The translations under genes and the position numbers were made by a program. Below are positions 25,444 to 34,617 of a DNA stretch of 64,000 nt, piece after piece; the first letter of the stretch is position 1; every line of letters starts with the position of its first letter. Source of the stretch: Rhodanobacter sp. (lineage in GTDB: Bacteria > Pseudomonadota > Gammaproteobacteria > Xanthomonadales > Rhodanobacteraceae); contig SCRF01000015.1 of assembly GCA_004322005.1 (NCBI GenBank), positions 46,499-110,498 of the forward strand. The letters are read 5' to 3'. Under the pieces are notes generated by a model. It did not search any database, was not told where the DNA came from, and saw only the letters and a list, made by a program, of their open reading frames with translations.

Positions 25444-25632
25444 GTCGGCAAAGCTGCCGCCCGAGGGCACCTCGATCACCGCGCCCCGCTTGCCGGCGTA
25501 TTTGTCGGAGACGTACTTCATGAACAGCAGGGTCAGCACGTAGTCCTTGTACTGCGATGCATCCATGCCGCCGCGCAACTCGTCGCAGCTTTGCCAGAGG
25601 GATGAGTAGAGCTGGGATTTCTTGAGGGCCAT
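25378..25632 (-). pseudogene. hsdM N-terminal remnant
   Basis: From an ATG at 25632 the frame reads MALKKSQLYSSLWQSCDELR then GGMDASQYKDYVLTLLFMKY, the N-terminal helical domain of the type I methyltransferase subunit HsdM (normally 500 or more residues). After VIEVPSGGSFAD, about residue 63, the sequence switches into hsdS-derived DNA and stops after 84 codons. The AdoMet-binding domain and the NPPF catalytic motif are absent, so no methylation is possible. The junction is probably a deletion at short homology around GACATGGAT. Confidence 0.88.
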
Positions 25633-25840
25633 GGGGTGATTCGTGGTTCTTGTGGCTGGTTTTGCATCGAGCCTGGCGAAGCAGGGCTCGATGATCTGCG
25701 TGTGTGCCTGGCGCCGTTCGAGCGACCGGGATGCGAGCCTCGATTCTTGCGGGGCCGCAGAAGCAGCGATCACTTTAAACGCGAACGCGCCAGTCTGCTC
25801 CACTTGTCGGCGCAAGTTCGCTGTCGATCGGCGTGCCGAC

Positions 25841-28165
25841 TCACGGCGGCATCGCGTCTGGCCGGGAGAACACGTCCGCCGCGTGTTCCAACCATGTCAG
25901 CTCGCTTGCCCACTGGCGGCGCTCGGCGGTCGCGCGTGTGAACAGTGCTCGGGTCTTTTCCAACACGAGCGTATAGGGTCGGCCCGTGCGCCGGGTCTCG
26001 TGTCGCACGGGTAATTCGTGGCGATCGATGAGTTGATGGATAACCTGACGCCGCTCCTTGGCGAGCGGCCACTCCAGCCGCCGTTCCGCCGGGGCGCTCA
26101 GAAACCGCGCCAGGGTTTCGCCAAGCTCACCGGTGCAGCCTGCGGGCGGCGGGGTCGACCAGTCGTCGTCGGCCCGGGCGGGCTGAGCCAATCGCGTGGT
26201 GAGCGCCCGCACGCAATGCGCGTATACCGACGCAAGGCTGGGCGCGTCCGTTGCCTCCGATCCCGCGGCGTGCAGGACAGCAAGCGGTAGCTGCAACGGA
26301 AGCTCGGCGGACAACAGGGCGTCGATGATCCGGCGCTGCAGGTCGGCTCGGCGGGCGTCGCCGCAGCCACGGATCAATGCCAGCCAAGCTGGGGCCGTGC
26401 TCGCCAGCACCTGTATCCGCGTTGCCCCGCCGGTGCGCGCCTGCAGCTCGCCGACATGCGACTGCAGCCAGCGCCAGCGCTCTTCCACCAGAGCGGCGGC
26501 CAGTGCCTGGCCATCCGCAACCGTCGCTGTACTCCAGGCACGGGTCAGCGCTGGCAGGGTCTGCGCCAGCCAAGTCAGTTGCCCGTCCGACGTCTGCCAG
26601 GACGTGGCCCACTGGCGCAGGCGTTCGCCGCACCAGGCCAGTCCCCGGCGATCGAGCAACTGCACGAACCAAGGAGCCATCTCCTCCGCCAGTTGTTGCA
26701 GGGAAAACGGCTCAAGCAACGCGGCAGCGGTATCCGCATCGTCGAGTGCCGTGGCAACGGGCAAGGTGGCGTCGAGCAACGCGGTGCCATCCGCACCGAT
26801 TGCGACACCCTTCCAGAAAGGCAGCAGGCGCCGCGCCCATTCCAGCGCTTGCGCCGGTTCGCCAGCCTCGAACCGGCCGGCGATCTGCGCGATGGCCCAG
26901 CGCGGCGACTGCCGGGCGCGGATGACGAAGGCACGTTCGCGCGGCCACATCACCACGGCGGCGCGGTGATACCAACGATCGACCGTGTTGCCGTAGTTGC
27001 CCATGTAGCCTTCATGCTCGGAGCGGAACGGTGTGCAATCGGCCGAGGAACGGGTGAAGCACAGTTCGCCATGGGCAACACCGTTGGCGTCCGAGGCCAG
27101 TTCACTGCCATCCGGGGCGATCCAGTGTCGCAGTTCGATATCGCTGTCGATCAGTTCCCCCAGGGCCAGATCGCCCGCCTCGTCGTCAGCTTGCTCTTCG
27201 TCGTCCTCCGCATAGTCCCAATGACCGCGGTCCTGATAGTCGTCCTCGGCCGACCAGGTTTCATGCACGTCGGCCAGCACCAGGAAGATCTCCGCATCCA
27301 GCCGTTCGGCCGCACGCCGCAGCGCCGCCGCACGTGTCGCATCGACGCCCTTGAGGCGCGCCCAGGACAGGCCGCTTTGCGTGTACTCGTGATCGAGCAG
27401 ATAGACAAGGCGATCCGGCGGCTCGCCGGCACTGTCGCCCGTCCAGCGTGATGGCGCCGGCGTCTGCCAGAAGTCGGTCACGGTAGCGGCGAGGTTGGCG
27501 ATGTCCTGCGCCGGTACCTCGTCGGTCTGCGCCCCGCCCTGCATGATCAGGTTGTAGGTCAGCACAACGCGATAGCCCTGCTTGACCGGACGGACTTCAT
27601 GATGGCAATCGGCATAGAACGCGATCATGCCCAACCGACTGGCCGAACTGCGCGAACGCAGCGTCTGGCCCTGGTGCGACACGACGAACTCACCGCCGGT
27701 GAAACGCGACGGCAGGGTAACGACCAGCGTGCCCAGCATACCGTCGGTCTTCTCCGAATCCTGGTGCACGGCGAAGAACTGGCCCGGTGCATAGACCAGC
27801 AGGTTGTGCAGTTCGGCCTTGAAGCGGGCGCCTGGCGGCACACCCAGGTCGCGCCGGACGCGCTCCAGCGCCCGCTCGAGCACGGACTGCCAGTGCGGCG
27901 AATCGAAGCGAATACGGCTGGCCGGGATCTCCCAGGTATCGCGCACGCGCGGATCGAGGCGCGTCTGATCCTTGTAACCATGCATGGCCGGTTGTGCCGC
28001 CGCGCACAACTGGTGCGCCGTATGGATCGTCACCGGCAGCGGCACCTCACCCACCGCTTCGATGTGCAGTTGCGGATCGGCCTCGACGGCAAAACGCGTC
28101 GCGAAAGCGCCGCTCGCACCGAGAGCAGCGAGCCGCTGGGAAAGGGCTTGGGCGGCAGCGTTCAT
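25841..28165 (-). CDS. Large 2-oxoglutarate/Fe(II)-dependent oxygenase
   Basis: This 774-residue protein has an N-terminal prolyl-4-hydroxylase-like domain, about residues 110-210. The iron ligands are visible as H134 and D136 (VHQDSEKTDG) and H188 or H189 (ADCHHEV). R199 in KQGYRVVLTYN should bind 2-oxoglutarate. Such enzymes hydroxylate protein or small-molecule substrates. The remaining 550 residues, rich in alanine, tryptophan and helices (ALEWARRLLPFWKGVAIGAD), match nothing I know, and a strongly acidic stretch lies near residues 315-340. No signal peptide is present. It is monocistronic, between the R-M remnant and mnmE. Substrate unknown. Confidence 0.82.
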   Translation of the reverse strand: MNAAAQALSQRLAALGASGAFATRFAVEADPQLHIEAVGEVPLPVTIHTAHQLCAAAQPAMHGYKDQTRLDPRVRDTWEIPASRIRFDSPHWQSVLERALERVRRDLGVPPGARFKAELHNLLVYAPGQFFAVHQDSEKTDGMLGTLVVTLPSRFTGGEFVVSHQGQTLRSRSSASRLGMIAFYADCHHEVRPVKQGYRVVLTYNLIMQGGAQTDEVPAQDIANLAATVTDFWQTPAPSRWTGDSAGEPPDRLVYLLDHEYTQSGLSWARLKGVDATRAAALRRAAERLDAEIFLVLADVHETWSAEDDYQDRGHWDYAEDDEEQADDEAGDLALGELIDSDIELRHWIAPDGSELASDANGVAHGELCFTRSSADCTPFRSEHEGYMGNYGNTVDRWYHRAAVVMWPRERAFVIRARQSPRWAIAQIAGRFEAGEPAQALEWARRLLPFWKGVAIGADGTALLDATLPVATALDDADTAAALLEPFSLQQLAEEMAPWFVQLLDRRGLAWCGERLRQWATSWQTSDGQLTWLAQTLPALTRAWSTATVADGQALAAALVEERWRWLQSHVGELQARTGGATRIQVLASTAPAWLALIRGCGDARRADLQRRIIDALLSAELPLQLPLAVLHAAGSEATDAPSLASVYAHCVRALTTRLAQPARADDDWSTPPPAGCTGELGETLARFLSAPAERRLEWPLAKERRQVIHQLIDRHELPVRHETRRTGRPYTLVLEKTRALFTRATAERRQWASELTWLEHAADVFSRPDAMPP

Positions 28166-28268
28166 AAGGCGTTCCTTGAGACGTCACTGGTTGCGGATGG
28201 TGCTGTTCCAGAGAGGGATTCGGCTTTGATGTTCCGGGCACTGGCATCCGCCCGCCATAATATCGAGC

Positions 28269-29609
28269 CTATTTCCCGATGCAGAACGACCCGAAGATTG
28301 CCCCCAGCAAATCGTCGCTGGTGTACTGGCCGGTGATTTCGCCCAGGGTATGCTGCGCCTGGCGCAACTCCTCGGCGGCGAGTTCGCCGGCGCGGTTGGC
28401 GTGCAGCGCGGTGGCGGCCAGGTCGAGTTGTGCGGCCACTTGTTCGAGCGCGAGCACATGCCGGCGACGGGCGCTGAAGGCGCCTTCGCCGCTGCCGGCG
28501 CCGGCCAGTTGCTTGAGTTCGTGGCGCAGGGCGTCGAGGCCGGTGCCGGTTTTCGCCGAAGCCCACAGCCAGCGGCAGCCAGCGCGTTGCTCGCTGTGTG
28601 CGGCGGTGCTGTCGAGATCGATCTTGTTGATCAGCACCAGCCGCTCGACACTCGGTGGCAACGCGGCGAACCAGGCCACGTCGGCGCCGGCGTGCGCGGC
28701 GTCGGTGACCAGCAGGGCGACGTCGGCACGCTGCAGTTCGCCCTGCGCGCGACGCACGCCTTCGCGCTCGACCTCGTCGTCGGTCTCGCGCAGGCCGGCG
28801 GTGTCGGCCAGTTCCAGCGCGATGCCGTCGAGGCTGAGCGATTCGCGCAGCACGTCGCGAGTGGTGCCGGCGACGGCGTTGACGATGGCGCGGTCGCTGC
28901 CTGCCAGCGCATTGAGCAGGCTGGACTTGCCGGCATTCGGACGCCCGATGATCACCACGCGCAGACCGTCGTTGAGGCGCAAGCCGCGTTTCGCCTCGCG
29001 CAGCAGGTCGGCCAGTTCGGCGCGCACGGCGTCGAGCCGGCGACCGATCGCCGGGTCGGCGAGAAAGTCGATTTCCTCCTCCGGAAAATCGATCGCCGCC
29101 TCGATGTGCACGCGCAGGGCGATCAAGTCCCGCAGCAGCGCCTCGACCTTGCGCGAGAACACGCCTTCCATCGATTGCAGCGCGGCGCGCGCGCCCGCCT
29201 GCGAGCGCGCGGCGATCAGGTCGGCCACGGCTTCGGCCTGGGCCAGGTCGAGCTTGCCGTTGAGGAAGGCACGTTCGGTGAATTCACCGGGCCGGGCCAG
29301 CCGCGCGCCGAGCTGGCAGACCCGCCGCAGCAAGGCATCCAGCAGCACCGCACTGCCGTGGCCCTGCAGTTCCAGCACGTGCTCGCCGGTGTACGAGGCG
29401 GGGGCGGGGAAATGCAGCAGCAGGCCGCGATCGATCAAGGCGTCGTCGGCATCGCGCAACGCGAGCAGGTGCGCATGGCGTGGCCGCGGCGCACGGCCGA
29501 GCAGGGTCCGCGCGATCGCCGGCACGGCCGGCCCGGATACCCGCACCACGCCCACACCGGCCGCGCCGGGGGCACTGGCGATGGCGGCAATGGTATCGGT
29601 GCCGGACAT
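28269..29609 (-). CDS. mnmE: tRNA modification GTPase MnmE
   Basis: This 446-residue protein works with MnmG to install 5-carboxymethylaminomethyl groups on wobble U34 of certain tRNAs. An N-terminal tetrahydrofolate-binding domain (GVGVVRVSGP...HLLALRDADD) is followed by a helical domain with the inserted GTPase: G1 GRPNAGKSSL, G2 GTTRD, G3 DTAGLRE, G4 NKID. The C-terminus FCIGK has the essential cysteine C443. The start at 29609 is next to the stop of the DUF885 gene at 29612, so it is last in an operon and not beside yidC/rnpA as in most bacteria. Confidence 0.96.
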   Translation of the reverse strand: MSGTDTIAAIASAPGAAGVGVVRVSGPAVPAIARTLLGRAPRPRHAHLLALRDADDALIDRGLLLHFPAPASYTGEHVLELQGHGSAVLLDALLRRVCQLGARLARPGEFTERAFLNGKLDLAQAEAVADLIAARSQAGARAALQSMEGVFSRKVEALLRDLIALRVHIEAAIDFPEEEIDFLADPAIGRRLDAVRAELADLLREAKRGLRLNDGLRVVIIGRPNAGKSSLLNALAGSDRAIVNAVAGTTRDVLRESLSLDGIALELADTAGLRETDDEVEREGVRRAQGELQRADVALLVTDAAHAGADVAWFAALPPSVERLVLINKIDLDSTAAHSEQRAGCRWLWASAKTGTGLDALRHELKQLAGAGSGEGAFSARRRHVLALEQVAAQLDLAATALHANRAGELAAEELRQAQHTLGEITGQYTSDDLLGAIFGSFCIGK

Positions 29610-29611
29610 GT

Positions 29612-31411
29612 TCAGGGCTGCTTCGCATCCTTCGCACAGGCGCAGCCAAAGTCCGGCTCCGGCCCGCCTTCGGCGATGAAGCGATCGATGCGTTGCTGCA
29701 ATACCGGCAGCGGCACCGAGCCGATCTGCAGCACGGTGTCGTGGAAATGGCGCAAGTCGAACTTCGCGCCGAGCGCCTGCTCGGCCTTGTGCCGCAGTTC
29801 CAGAATCTTCAGGTAGCCCAGCTCGTAGGACAGCGCCTGCCCCGGCCAGCTGATGTAGCGATCCACCTCGTTGGCGATCTCGCGCGCCGACAGTGCGGTG
29901 TTGACGGTGAGGTAATCGATTGCCTGCTGGCGGCTCCAGCCCAGATGATGGATGCCGGTGTCGACCACCAGCCGGCAGGCACGCCACATCTGATAGCTGA
30001 GAAAACCGAATTTCTGGTACGGCGTCCGGTAAATGTCCATCTCGTTGCCGAGATACTCCGAGTACAGGCCCCAGCCCTCGCCGTAGGCGGAGATGTAACC
30101 GTCGCGGCGGAACGCCGGCTGTCCGCGCTGCTCGCTGGCCAGCTCCAGTTGCAGTGCATGACCCGGATACGACTCGTGCAGGGTCAGTGCCGGCAGGTTG
30201 TACAGCGGCCGCGACTTGAGATCGTAAGTGTTGACCAGGTAGACATCCGGACCGCCACGGCCGGAGGTGTAGTACGGCGCGATATCGGCCGGCACCGGTT
30301 CGATGGTGAAGCGCTCGCGCGGCAGGTGGCCGAAGAATTTCGACAGCTGGCCGTCCACTTCCTTGGCCACCCAGGCGCTGCGCCGCAACAGCCCGCCCGG
30401 TGTCTTCGCGTAGAACCGCGGATCGCTGCGCAGAAACTGCAGGAAGGCGGCGAAGCTGCCCTTGAAGCCGGTTTCCCGCATGACTTCCAGCATCTGCGCA
30501 TGGATCTTCGCCACCTGCTCGAGCCCGATCCGGTGGATCCGGTCTGGGCTCAGGTCGAGCGTGGTGTACTCGCGGATCTGCTGGCGGTAATAGGCCTTGC
30601 CGTCCGGCAACGCCTCGGCCGCCAGCGTGGTGCGCGCATGCGGCACGTAGTCGTTGCGGAAGAACGCCAGCAGTTTCGCGTAGGCCGGGATCACGTCGTC
30701 GCGGATCCGCTGCAGGGCCTGACCCTGCAGCGCCTGCGCCTGATCGGCCGGAATCGAGGCCGGTAGTTGCTCGAACGGTTTGTAGAAACTGCTTTGGGTC
30801 GGATCCTTCAGCTCGGCGACAGCGGCGATCGAGGCATCGCGGCCCTCGAGTACGGCACGCGGTACGCTGAAGCCTCGCTTGAGACCGGCACGCATGTTGG
30901 CGATCTGCTGCTCGAAATAAGCCGGGATCTGGCCCAGCCGGTCGAGGTACTTGCGGTAGTCGTCCAACGTGCGCAGCTTGTCGCCGCCAAGCTCGTAGTC
31001 GATGTCGGACCAGAACGCCGAATCGCTGTTGAACGGCATCTGCCAGTTCTTGAAGCGCTGATCGGCGACGAAATTGGCGATCTGTTCGCGATAGACCGCA
31101 TAGTTGACGCGATTGGCCGGCGACAGGTGTGCCACGTCGATGCGATCGAGCCGCTTGAGTACGCGCTGCCAGTACACCAGGCGCTGTTGCTGGCTGGCCG
31201 CGTCGACATCGTCGAGGCGGCCGTTGTTCGGCTGGGATTCGCCCGATGCGCTGACCCCGGCCTGGCCGATGCGCCAGGCCCACTCCTGGCTGTAGATATG
31301 CTTGAAGCTCGCATCGGCGTCCGGTCCGGCCCATGTCGGCCCGGCCCATGCTGACCCGGCAAGCACCAGCGCACCGAGCCCCAACCATGCCATGCTGTTC
31401 GACAATTTCAC
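29612..31411 (-). CDS. DUF885 family secreted metallopeptidase-like protein
   Basis: This 599-residue protein has a signal peptide (MKLSNSMAWLGLGALVLAGS, cleavage near AWA-GP). The zinc-type motif HESYPGHALQ, followed by the glutamate-rich AYGEGWGLYSE, is the signature of DUF885, a family related to thermolysin-like gluzincins. It is probably a periplasmic or lipid-anchored peptidase; activity is inferred from the motif. It starts with GTG at 31411, overlapping the SulP stop as GTGA, and its stop is 2 bases before mnmE. The tight spacing shows a translationally coupled operon. Confidence 0.9.
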   Translation of the reverse strand: MKLSNSMAWLGLGALVLAGSAWAGPTWAGPDADASFKHIYSQEWAWRIGQAGVSASGESQPNNGRLDDVDAASQQQRLVYWQRVLKRLDRIDVAHLSPANRVNYAVYREQIANFVADQRFKNWQMPFNSDSAFWSDIDYELGGDKLRTLDDYRKYLDRLGQIPAYFEQQIANMRAGLKRGFSVPRAVLEGRDASIAAVAELKDPTQSSFYKPFEQLPASIPADQAQALQGQALQRIRDDVIPAYAKLLAFFRNDYVPHARTTLAAEALPDGKAYYRQQIREYTTLDLSPDRIHRIGLEQVAKIHAQMLEVMRETGFKGSFAAFLQFLRSDPRFYAKTPGGLLRRSAWVAKEVDGQLSKFFGHLPRERFTIEPVPADIAPYYTSGRGGPDVYLVNTYDLKSRPLYNLPALTLHESYPGHALQLELASEQRGQPAFRRDGYISAYGEGWGLYSEYLGNEMDIYRTPYQKFGFLSYQMWRACRLVVDTGIHHLGWSRQQAIDYLTVNTALSAREIANEVDRYISWPGQALSYELGYLKILELRHKAEQALGAKFDLRHFHDTVLQIGSVPLPVLQQRIDRFIAEGGPEPDFGCACAKDAKQP

Positions 31412-33072
31412 TGCCCGGATCCTCTTGTCGGCGGGGACGCCACGGACGCACTGGCGGCGTCCTCCACACTCCAGAAATCCAGCGCCGATGCCGGCAGCTG
31501 GGGCAAAGCCGCGCGTTCCAGCAACTGGCGCACGAGATCCTTCAATCGTGCCACACGCAGCGTGATGTCACGAGCGCTCAGCCACACGGCAACGTCGGCC
31601 AGCGCCTCCAGCGCGGTGCTGTCCAGATCGGCCGATTCCTCCAGGCTGAGCACCACCGTGCGCCGTCGCGGATGCGCCTCGACCTGCTGGCGCACCAGCG
31701 CCATCACCGATTCCGCATTGGCGAAGAACAGCGGCTGTTCCGGCCGCAGGATCAGCACGCCTTGCGGCTCCACCGCCTGCGGGTGCAGCTCGATACTGAC
31801 GAAATCGTGGCTGTCGCCGAGGCGCCCGAGCACGCTGATGCGCGGCGTGGCGAGCTGGCGCAGCAGCATGATCAGGCTGAAGGCGATCGCCGCCAGCAAG
31901 CCGTTGAGGATGCCCAGCACCAGCACCGCAAGTACCGCGGCCAGCGCCACCAGCCGGTCGCGCCGCCATGCCAGGTAAGGCCGGAACGCCGACAGCCGCC
32001 AGGATTTGCTCACCGCGTGAATCACGATCGCCGCCAGCACCGGCACCGGAATGCGTTCGATCCAGCGCAGCAGCAACCACACCAGCAGCAGCAACACCGC
32101 CGCCGCAACCAGCCCGGCCAGCCGCGAACGGGCGCCGGCAGCCTCGTTCGCCGACGTGCCCGAATAGCCGGCACCAACCGGCATGCCGTGCAGCAATCCG
32201 GACAGCATGTTGGCGATGCCAAGCACCAGCAGGTCGCGGTTGGCATTGACCGGGTCGCCATGTTTCAGTGCGAACGCGCGGATCGCACCGTACGACTCCG
32301 CGTACAGGACCAACAGCAATGCGGCAGCCAGCTCGACGCTGGGCAACCACTGCTCGCCGGACGGCCAGGTCGGCAACACCTGCGCCAGCGCGAGGTCGAT
32401 CGTGCCGGTCAATCGCACGCCGTGCTGCTGCAGCCAGCCGGATGCCGCAATCCCCAGCACGATCGCCAGCAGGCTTCCCGGCAGGTAACGCATCCGCTCG
32501 CCCGCGAACAGGAGCAGCAGGGTGAGCACCCCGGCGGTCATCGTGACCGGCTGGATCTGGTCGAGCGAGGCCAGCACATGCGCCAGCAGCAGCGGCACGA
32601 AATCGCCGTTCGGGACAGGCAGGCCAAGCAGATGGGGCAACTGCTTCACCGCGATCACCCCAGCGAGGCCGAAGGTAAAGCCGCGCAGCACCGGCCGCGC
32701 GATCATCTGCGACAAGCCGCCCAGCCGCGCGATGCCGGCAATCAGGAAACAGGCGCCGGTGAGCAGCACCAGGGTGGCTGCCACCGCGGCACGCGTGGCG
32801 CCTTCCGGTCCGGCCAGTGCCAGCGTGCCGGCGGCCAGCACCGCCGCCGAGGACGAGGTGGCCGAGACGATCGCGTAGCGGCTGCGCCCGAGCAGCCCGT
32901 AGCAGACCAGGCCGACCAGCAACCCGATCACACCGGCCTGCGGCGGCAGCCCGGCGATGCCCGAGTAAGCCACCGCCTCGGGCAGCAGCAAGCCGGCGAT
33001 GGACAGTCCGGCCACCACATCGACGGCGAGGGTCGATGCCGGCACGGTGGCAGGTGCCGGGCTGACGCTCAT
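31408..33072 (-). CDS. SulP family inorganic anion transporter with STAS domain
   Basis: This 554-residue inner-membrane protein belongs to the SulP/SLC26 family. About twelve helices occupy residues 15-420, beginning with the family signature VDVVAGLSIAGLLLPEAVAY and including the SGTSANEAAGARSRLAG block. A C-terminal STAS domain follows, about residues 435-540 (GVLILRPEQPLFFANAESVM, VVLSLEESADLDSTALEALA). Substrates in the family include sulfate, bicarbonate and C4-dicarboxylates, so the substrate here is open. The start overlaps the end of the ParB-like gene as ATGA. Confidence 0.93.
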   Translation of the reverse strand: MSVSPAPATVPASTLAVDVVAGLSIAGLLLPEAVAYSGIAGLPPQAGVIGLLVGLVCYGLLGRSRYAIVSATSSSAAVLAAGTLALAGPEGATRAAVAATLVLLTGACFLIAGIARLGGLSQMIARPVLRGFTFGLAGVIAVKQLPHLLGLPVPNGDFVPLLLAHVLASLDQIQPVTMTAGVLTLLLLFAGERMRYLPGSLLAIVLGIAASGWLQQHGVRLTGTIDLALAQVLPTWPSGEQWLPSVELAAALLLVLYAESYGAIRAFALKHGDPVNANRDLLVLGIANMLSGLLHGMPVGAGYSGTSANEAAGARSRLAGLVAAAVLLLLVWLLLRWIERIPVPVLAAIVIHAVSKSWRLSAFRPYLAWRRDRLVALAAVLAVLVLGILNGLLAAIAFSLIMLLRQLATPRISVLGRLGDSHDFVSIELHPQAVEPQGVLILRPEQPLFFANAESVMALVRQQVEAHPRRRTVVLSLEESADLDSTALEALADVAVWLSARDITLRVARLKDLVRQLLERAALPQLPASALDFWSVEDAASASVASPPTRGSGQ

Positions 33073-33683
33073 CCGATCGCTCCGCTCCAGCCCGGCAGAT
33101 AGGCCGCCTCAAGATCGTGCGCAAGCAGCAATGCCTGCTGCATCACCCCGGCACCCACCTTTCCGCGGCTCAGTTTGAACCGGCGCCGGTAGAAGTCCGC
33201 CCACAGGAACTCGGCATACGGGGTGGCATCCTTCGCGCAGCCGCCGGCCTCGCGCACCCGCGCGGCCAGCGTGCGGTAGGGATCGTCGTGCAGATCCGTC
33301 AGGCTGGTCGGCATCGCGTCGTAGTCGGTGCGGTTGCCGTGCTGGTCATACGGATGTGCCCAGCGGTTGAACTCCATCGTGCGCCAGAACACCGCCGGCT
33401 CCAGCCAGGAAAAGTCGCGCTGGATCATCACCGATACGTTCTTCACACCCTCCTCCAGCAGCGCCAGGCCGAGGTGATGGTGATCGACGATGTAGACATG
33501 CTGCCCCGGGCCCAGCACCGCCGGAAAACAGTGCGACTTGAGCAGCGCCTTGCGCTTCTTCCGGCCAAGCTTCTCCCATTCCGCGCGCTTGGCCGCAACC
33601 TCGGCCTTGCCCACGCTGAGCTGGGTCGGCCGCAATCTGGCCGGAGCGATCGACAACAACGGGTGCGGCACACCTGTGGACAT
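33069..33683 (-). CDS. ParB-like (ParBc_2) family protein
   Basis: This 204-residue protein belongs to the short putative ParB-like nuclease family (ParBc_2), unrelated in function to chromosome-partition ParB. The N-terminal RLRPTQLSVGKAEVAAKRAE and the block AVLGPGQHVYIVDHHHLGLAL, with the DHHH cluster, are its hallmarks. No DNA-binding HTH is visible. It is first in the operon with the SulP transporter, with a 4-base overlap. Function unknown; the family is named by weak similarity only. Confidence 0.82.
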   Translation of the reverse strand: MSTGVPHPLLSIAPARLRPTQLSVGKAEVAAKRAEWEKLGRKKRKALLKSHCFPAVLGPGQHVYIVDHHHLGLALLEEGVKNVSVMIQRDFSWLEPAVFWRTMEFNRWAHPYDQHGNRTDYDAMPTSLTDLHDDPYRTLAARVREAGGCAKDATPYAEFLWADFYRRRFKLSRGKVGAGVMQQALLLAHDLEAAYLPGWSGAIG

Positions 33684-33781
33684 GGCTCGACTCCTGCGGA
33701 TATCCCCGATGCCGCCCAGCGTAGCCGAGCCGGGCTATCGATGGAGGCACGGGCTACACGAGTCCCGGCATACTGCCGTTG

Positions 33782-34486
33782 TCATTCCAGCCCGGCGTAG
33801 TAACCGCGCATGGCCTGCAGGTAGGCATTCAGGTCACGGCCGTCGCTTTCCACGAACACCTCGCCGGTTTCGTCCAGCGCATCGATGCGGTCGGGACGAA
33901 AGTTGCGGAAATCCTGACGCAGCCGGCACCAGGTACCGAGTGTCCACTTGCCGCCCCAGAACGCCAGGCACAATGGCTCGACCTCGCGTGCGCTGACACG
34001 GCCGCTCTCGTCGCGGTAGGCCAGCCGCAATACCCGATGCGCCTCGATCGCCGCATGCAGGCGGTCGATCTGCGCGGCAAACGCGGCCCTGCATTCGTCG
34101 CGCCAGATCGGCGCATAGATGCGCGAGCGTGCCGTGCGCTCGCGCAGTTCCGGCGGCAGCACCGCCTCGATTTTCAGCAATGCGGCCTGGGCGCTCCCGG
34201 CCAGCCGCGCACCGGCGAATGCGCGCACGAAACGCGTGCCGACCACCAGTGCTTCGAGTTCGTCGGCGCTGAACATCAGCGGCGGGATATCCGACCCCTT
34301 GCGCAGCACATAGCCGACTCCGGCCTCGCCCTCGATCGGCACGCCGGACAGCTGCAGGTCGGCCACATCGCGATAGACCGTGCGCAGGGAAACGCCCAGC
34401 GTCGCGGCCAGCTGGCGCGCCCGCAACGCGGTGCGGCGCCCGCGCAAGGCGTGGATGATGAGAAACAGGCGGTCGGCACGGCGCAT
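33782..34486 (-). CDS. YafY-type HTH and WYL domain transcriptional regulator
   Basis: This 234-residue regulator has an N-terminal DeoR-like helix-turn-helix (MRRADRLFLIIHALRGRRTA, then LAATLGVSLRTVYRDVADLQ). A WYL domain follows from about residue 130 (ALEAHRVLRLAYRDESGRVS-like, then WGGKWTLGTWCRLRQDFRNF). WYL domains sense ligands such as nucleotides or nucleic acids. The start at 34486 begins the HTH; a longer frame from 34528 lacks family sequence. The GST gene on the same strand ends 131 bases upstream, and GST-family targets are common next to YafY regulators. Confidence 0.88.
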   Translation of the reverse strand: MRRADRLFLIIHALRGRRTALRARQLAATLGVSLRTVYRDVADLQLSGVPIEGEAGVGYVLRKGSDIPPLMFSADELEALVVGTRFVRAFAGARLAGSAQAALLKIEAVLPPELRERTARSRIYAPIWRDECRAAFAAQIDRLHAAIEAHRVLRLAYRDESGRVSAREVEPLCLAFWGGKWTLGTWCRLRQDFRNFRPDRIDALDETGEVFVESDGRDLNAYLQAMRGYYAGLE

Positions 34487-34617
34487 CGGCCGATCATCGC
34501 CGAGACGGGCGGCGACGGCCAGCACCACGAGTCATGCAGCACATGCCGCACGCTGCCGCAGCTTCGCCCGGTCTTCATCGCACAGCCGTCTATCGGTTCC
34601 GGCGCCCTTTTCGTGTG

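Noticed and set aside
28269..31469. A single minus-strand frame of about 1066 codons covering mnmE and the DUF885 region
   Set aside because: The N-terminal two thirds are an out-of-frame reading of the DUF885 gene. The real mnmE starts at 29609 with MSGTDTIAAIASAPG, so there is no fusion protein.
33069..33683. Chromosome-partition ParB
   Set aside because: No helix-turn-helix, no parS or ParA gene nearby; only the short ParBc_2 family similarity remains.
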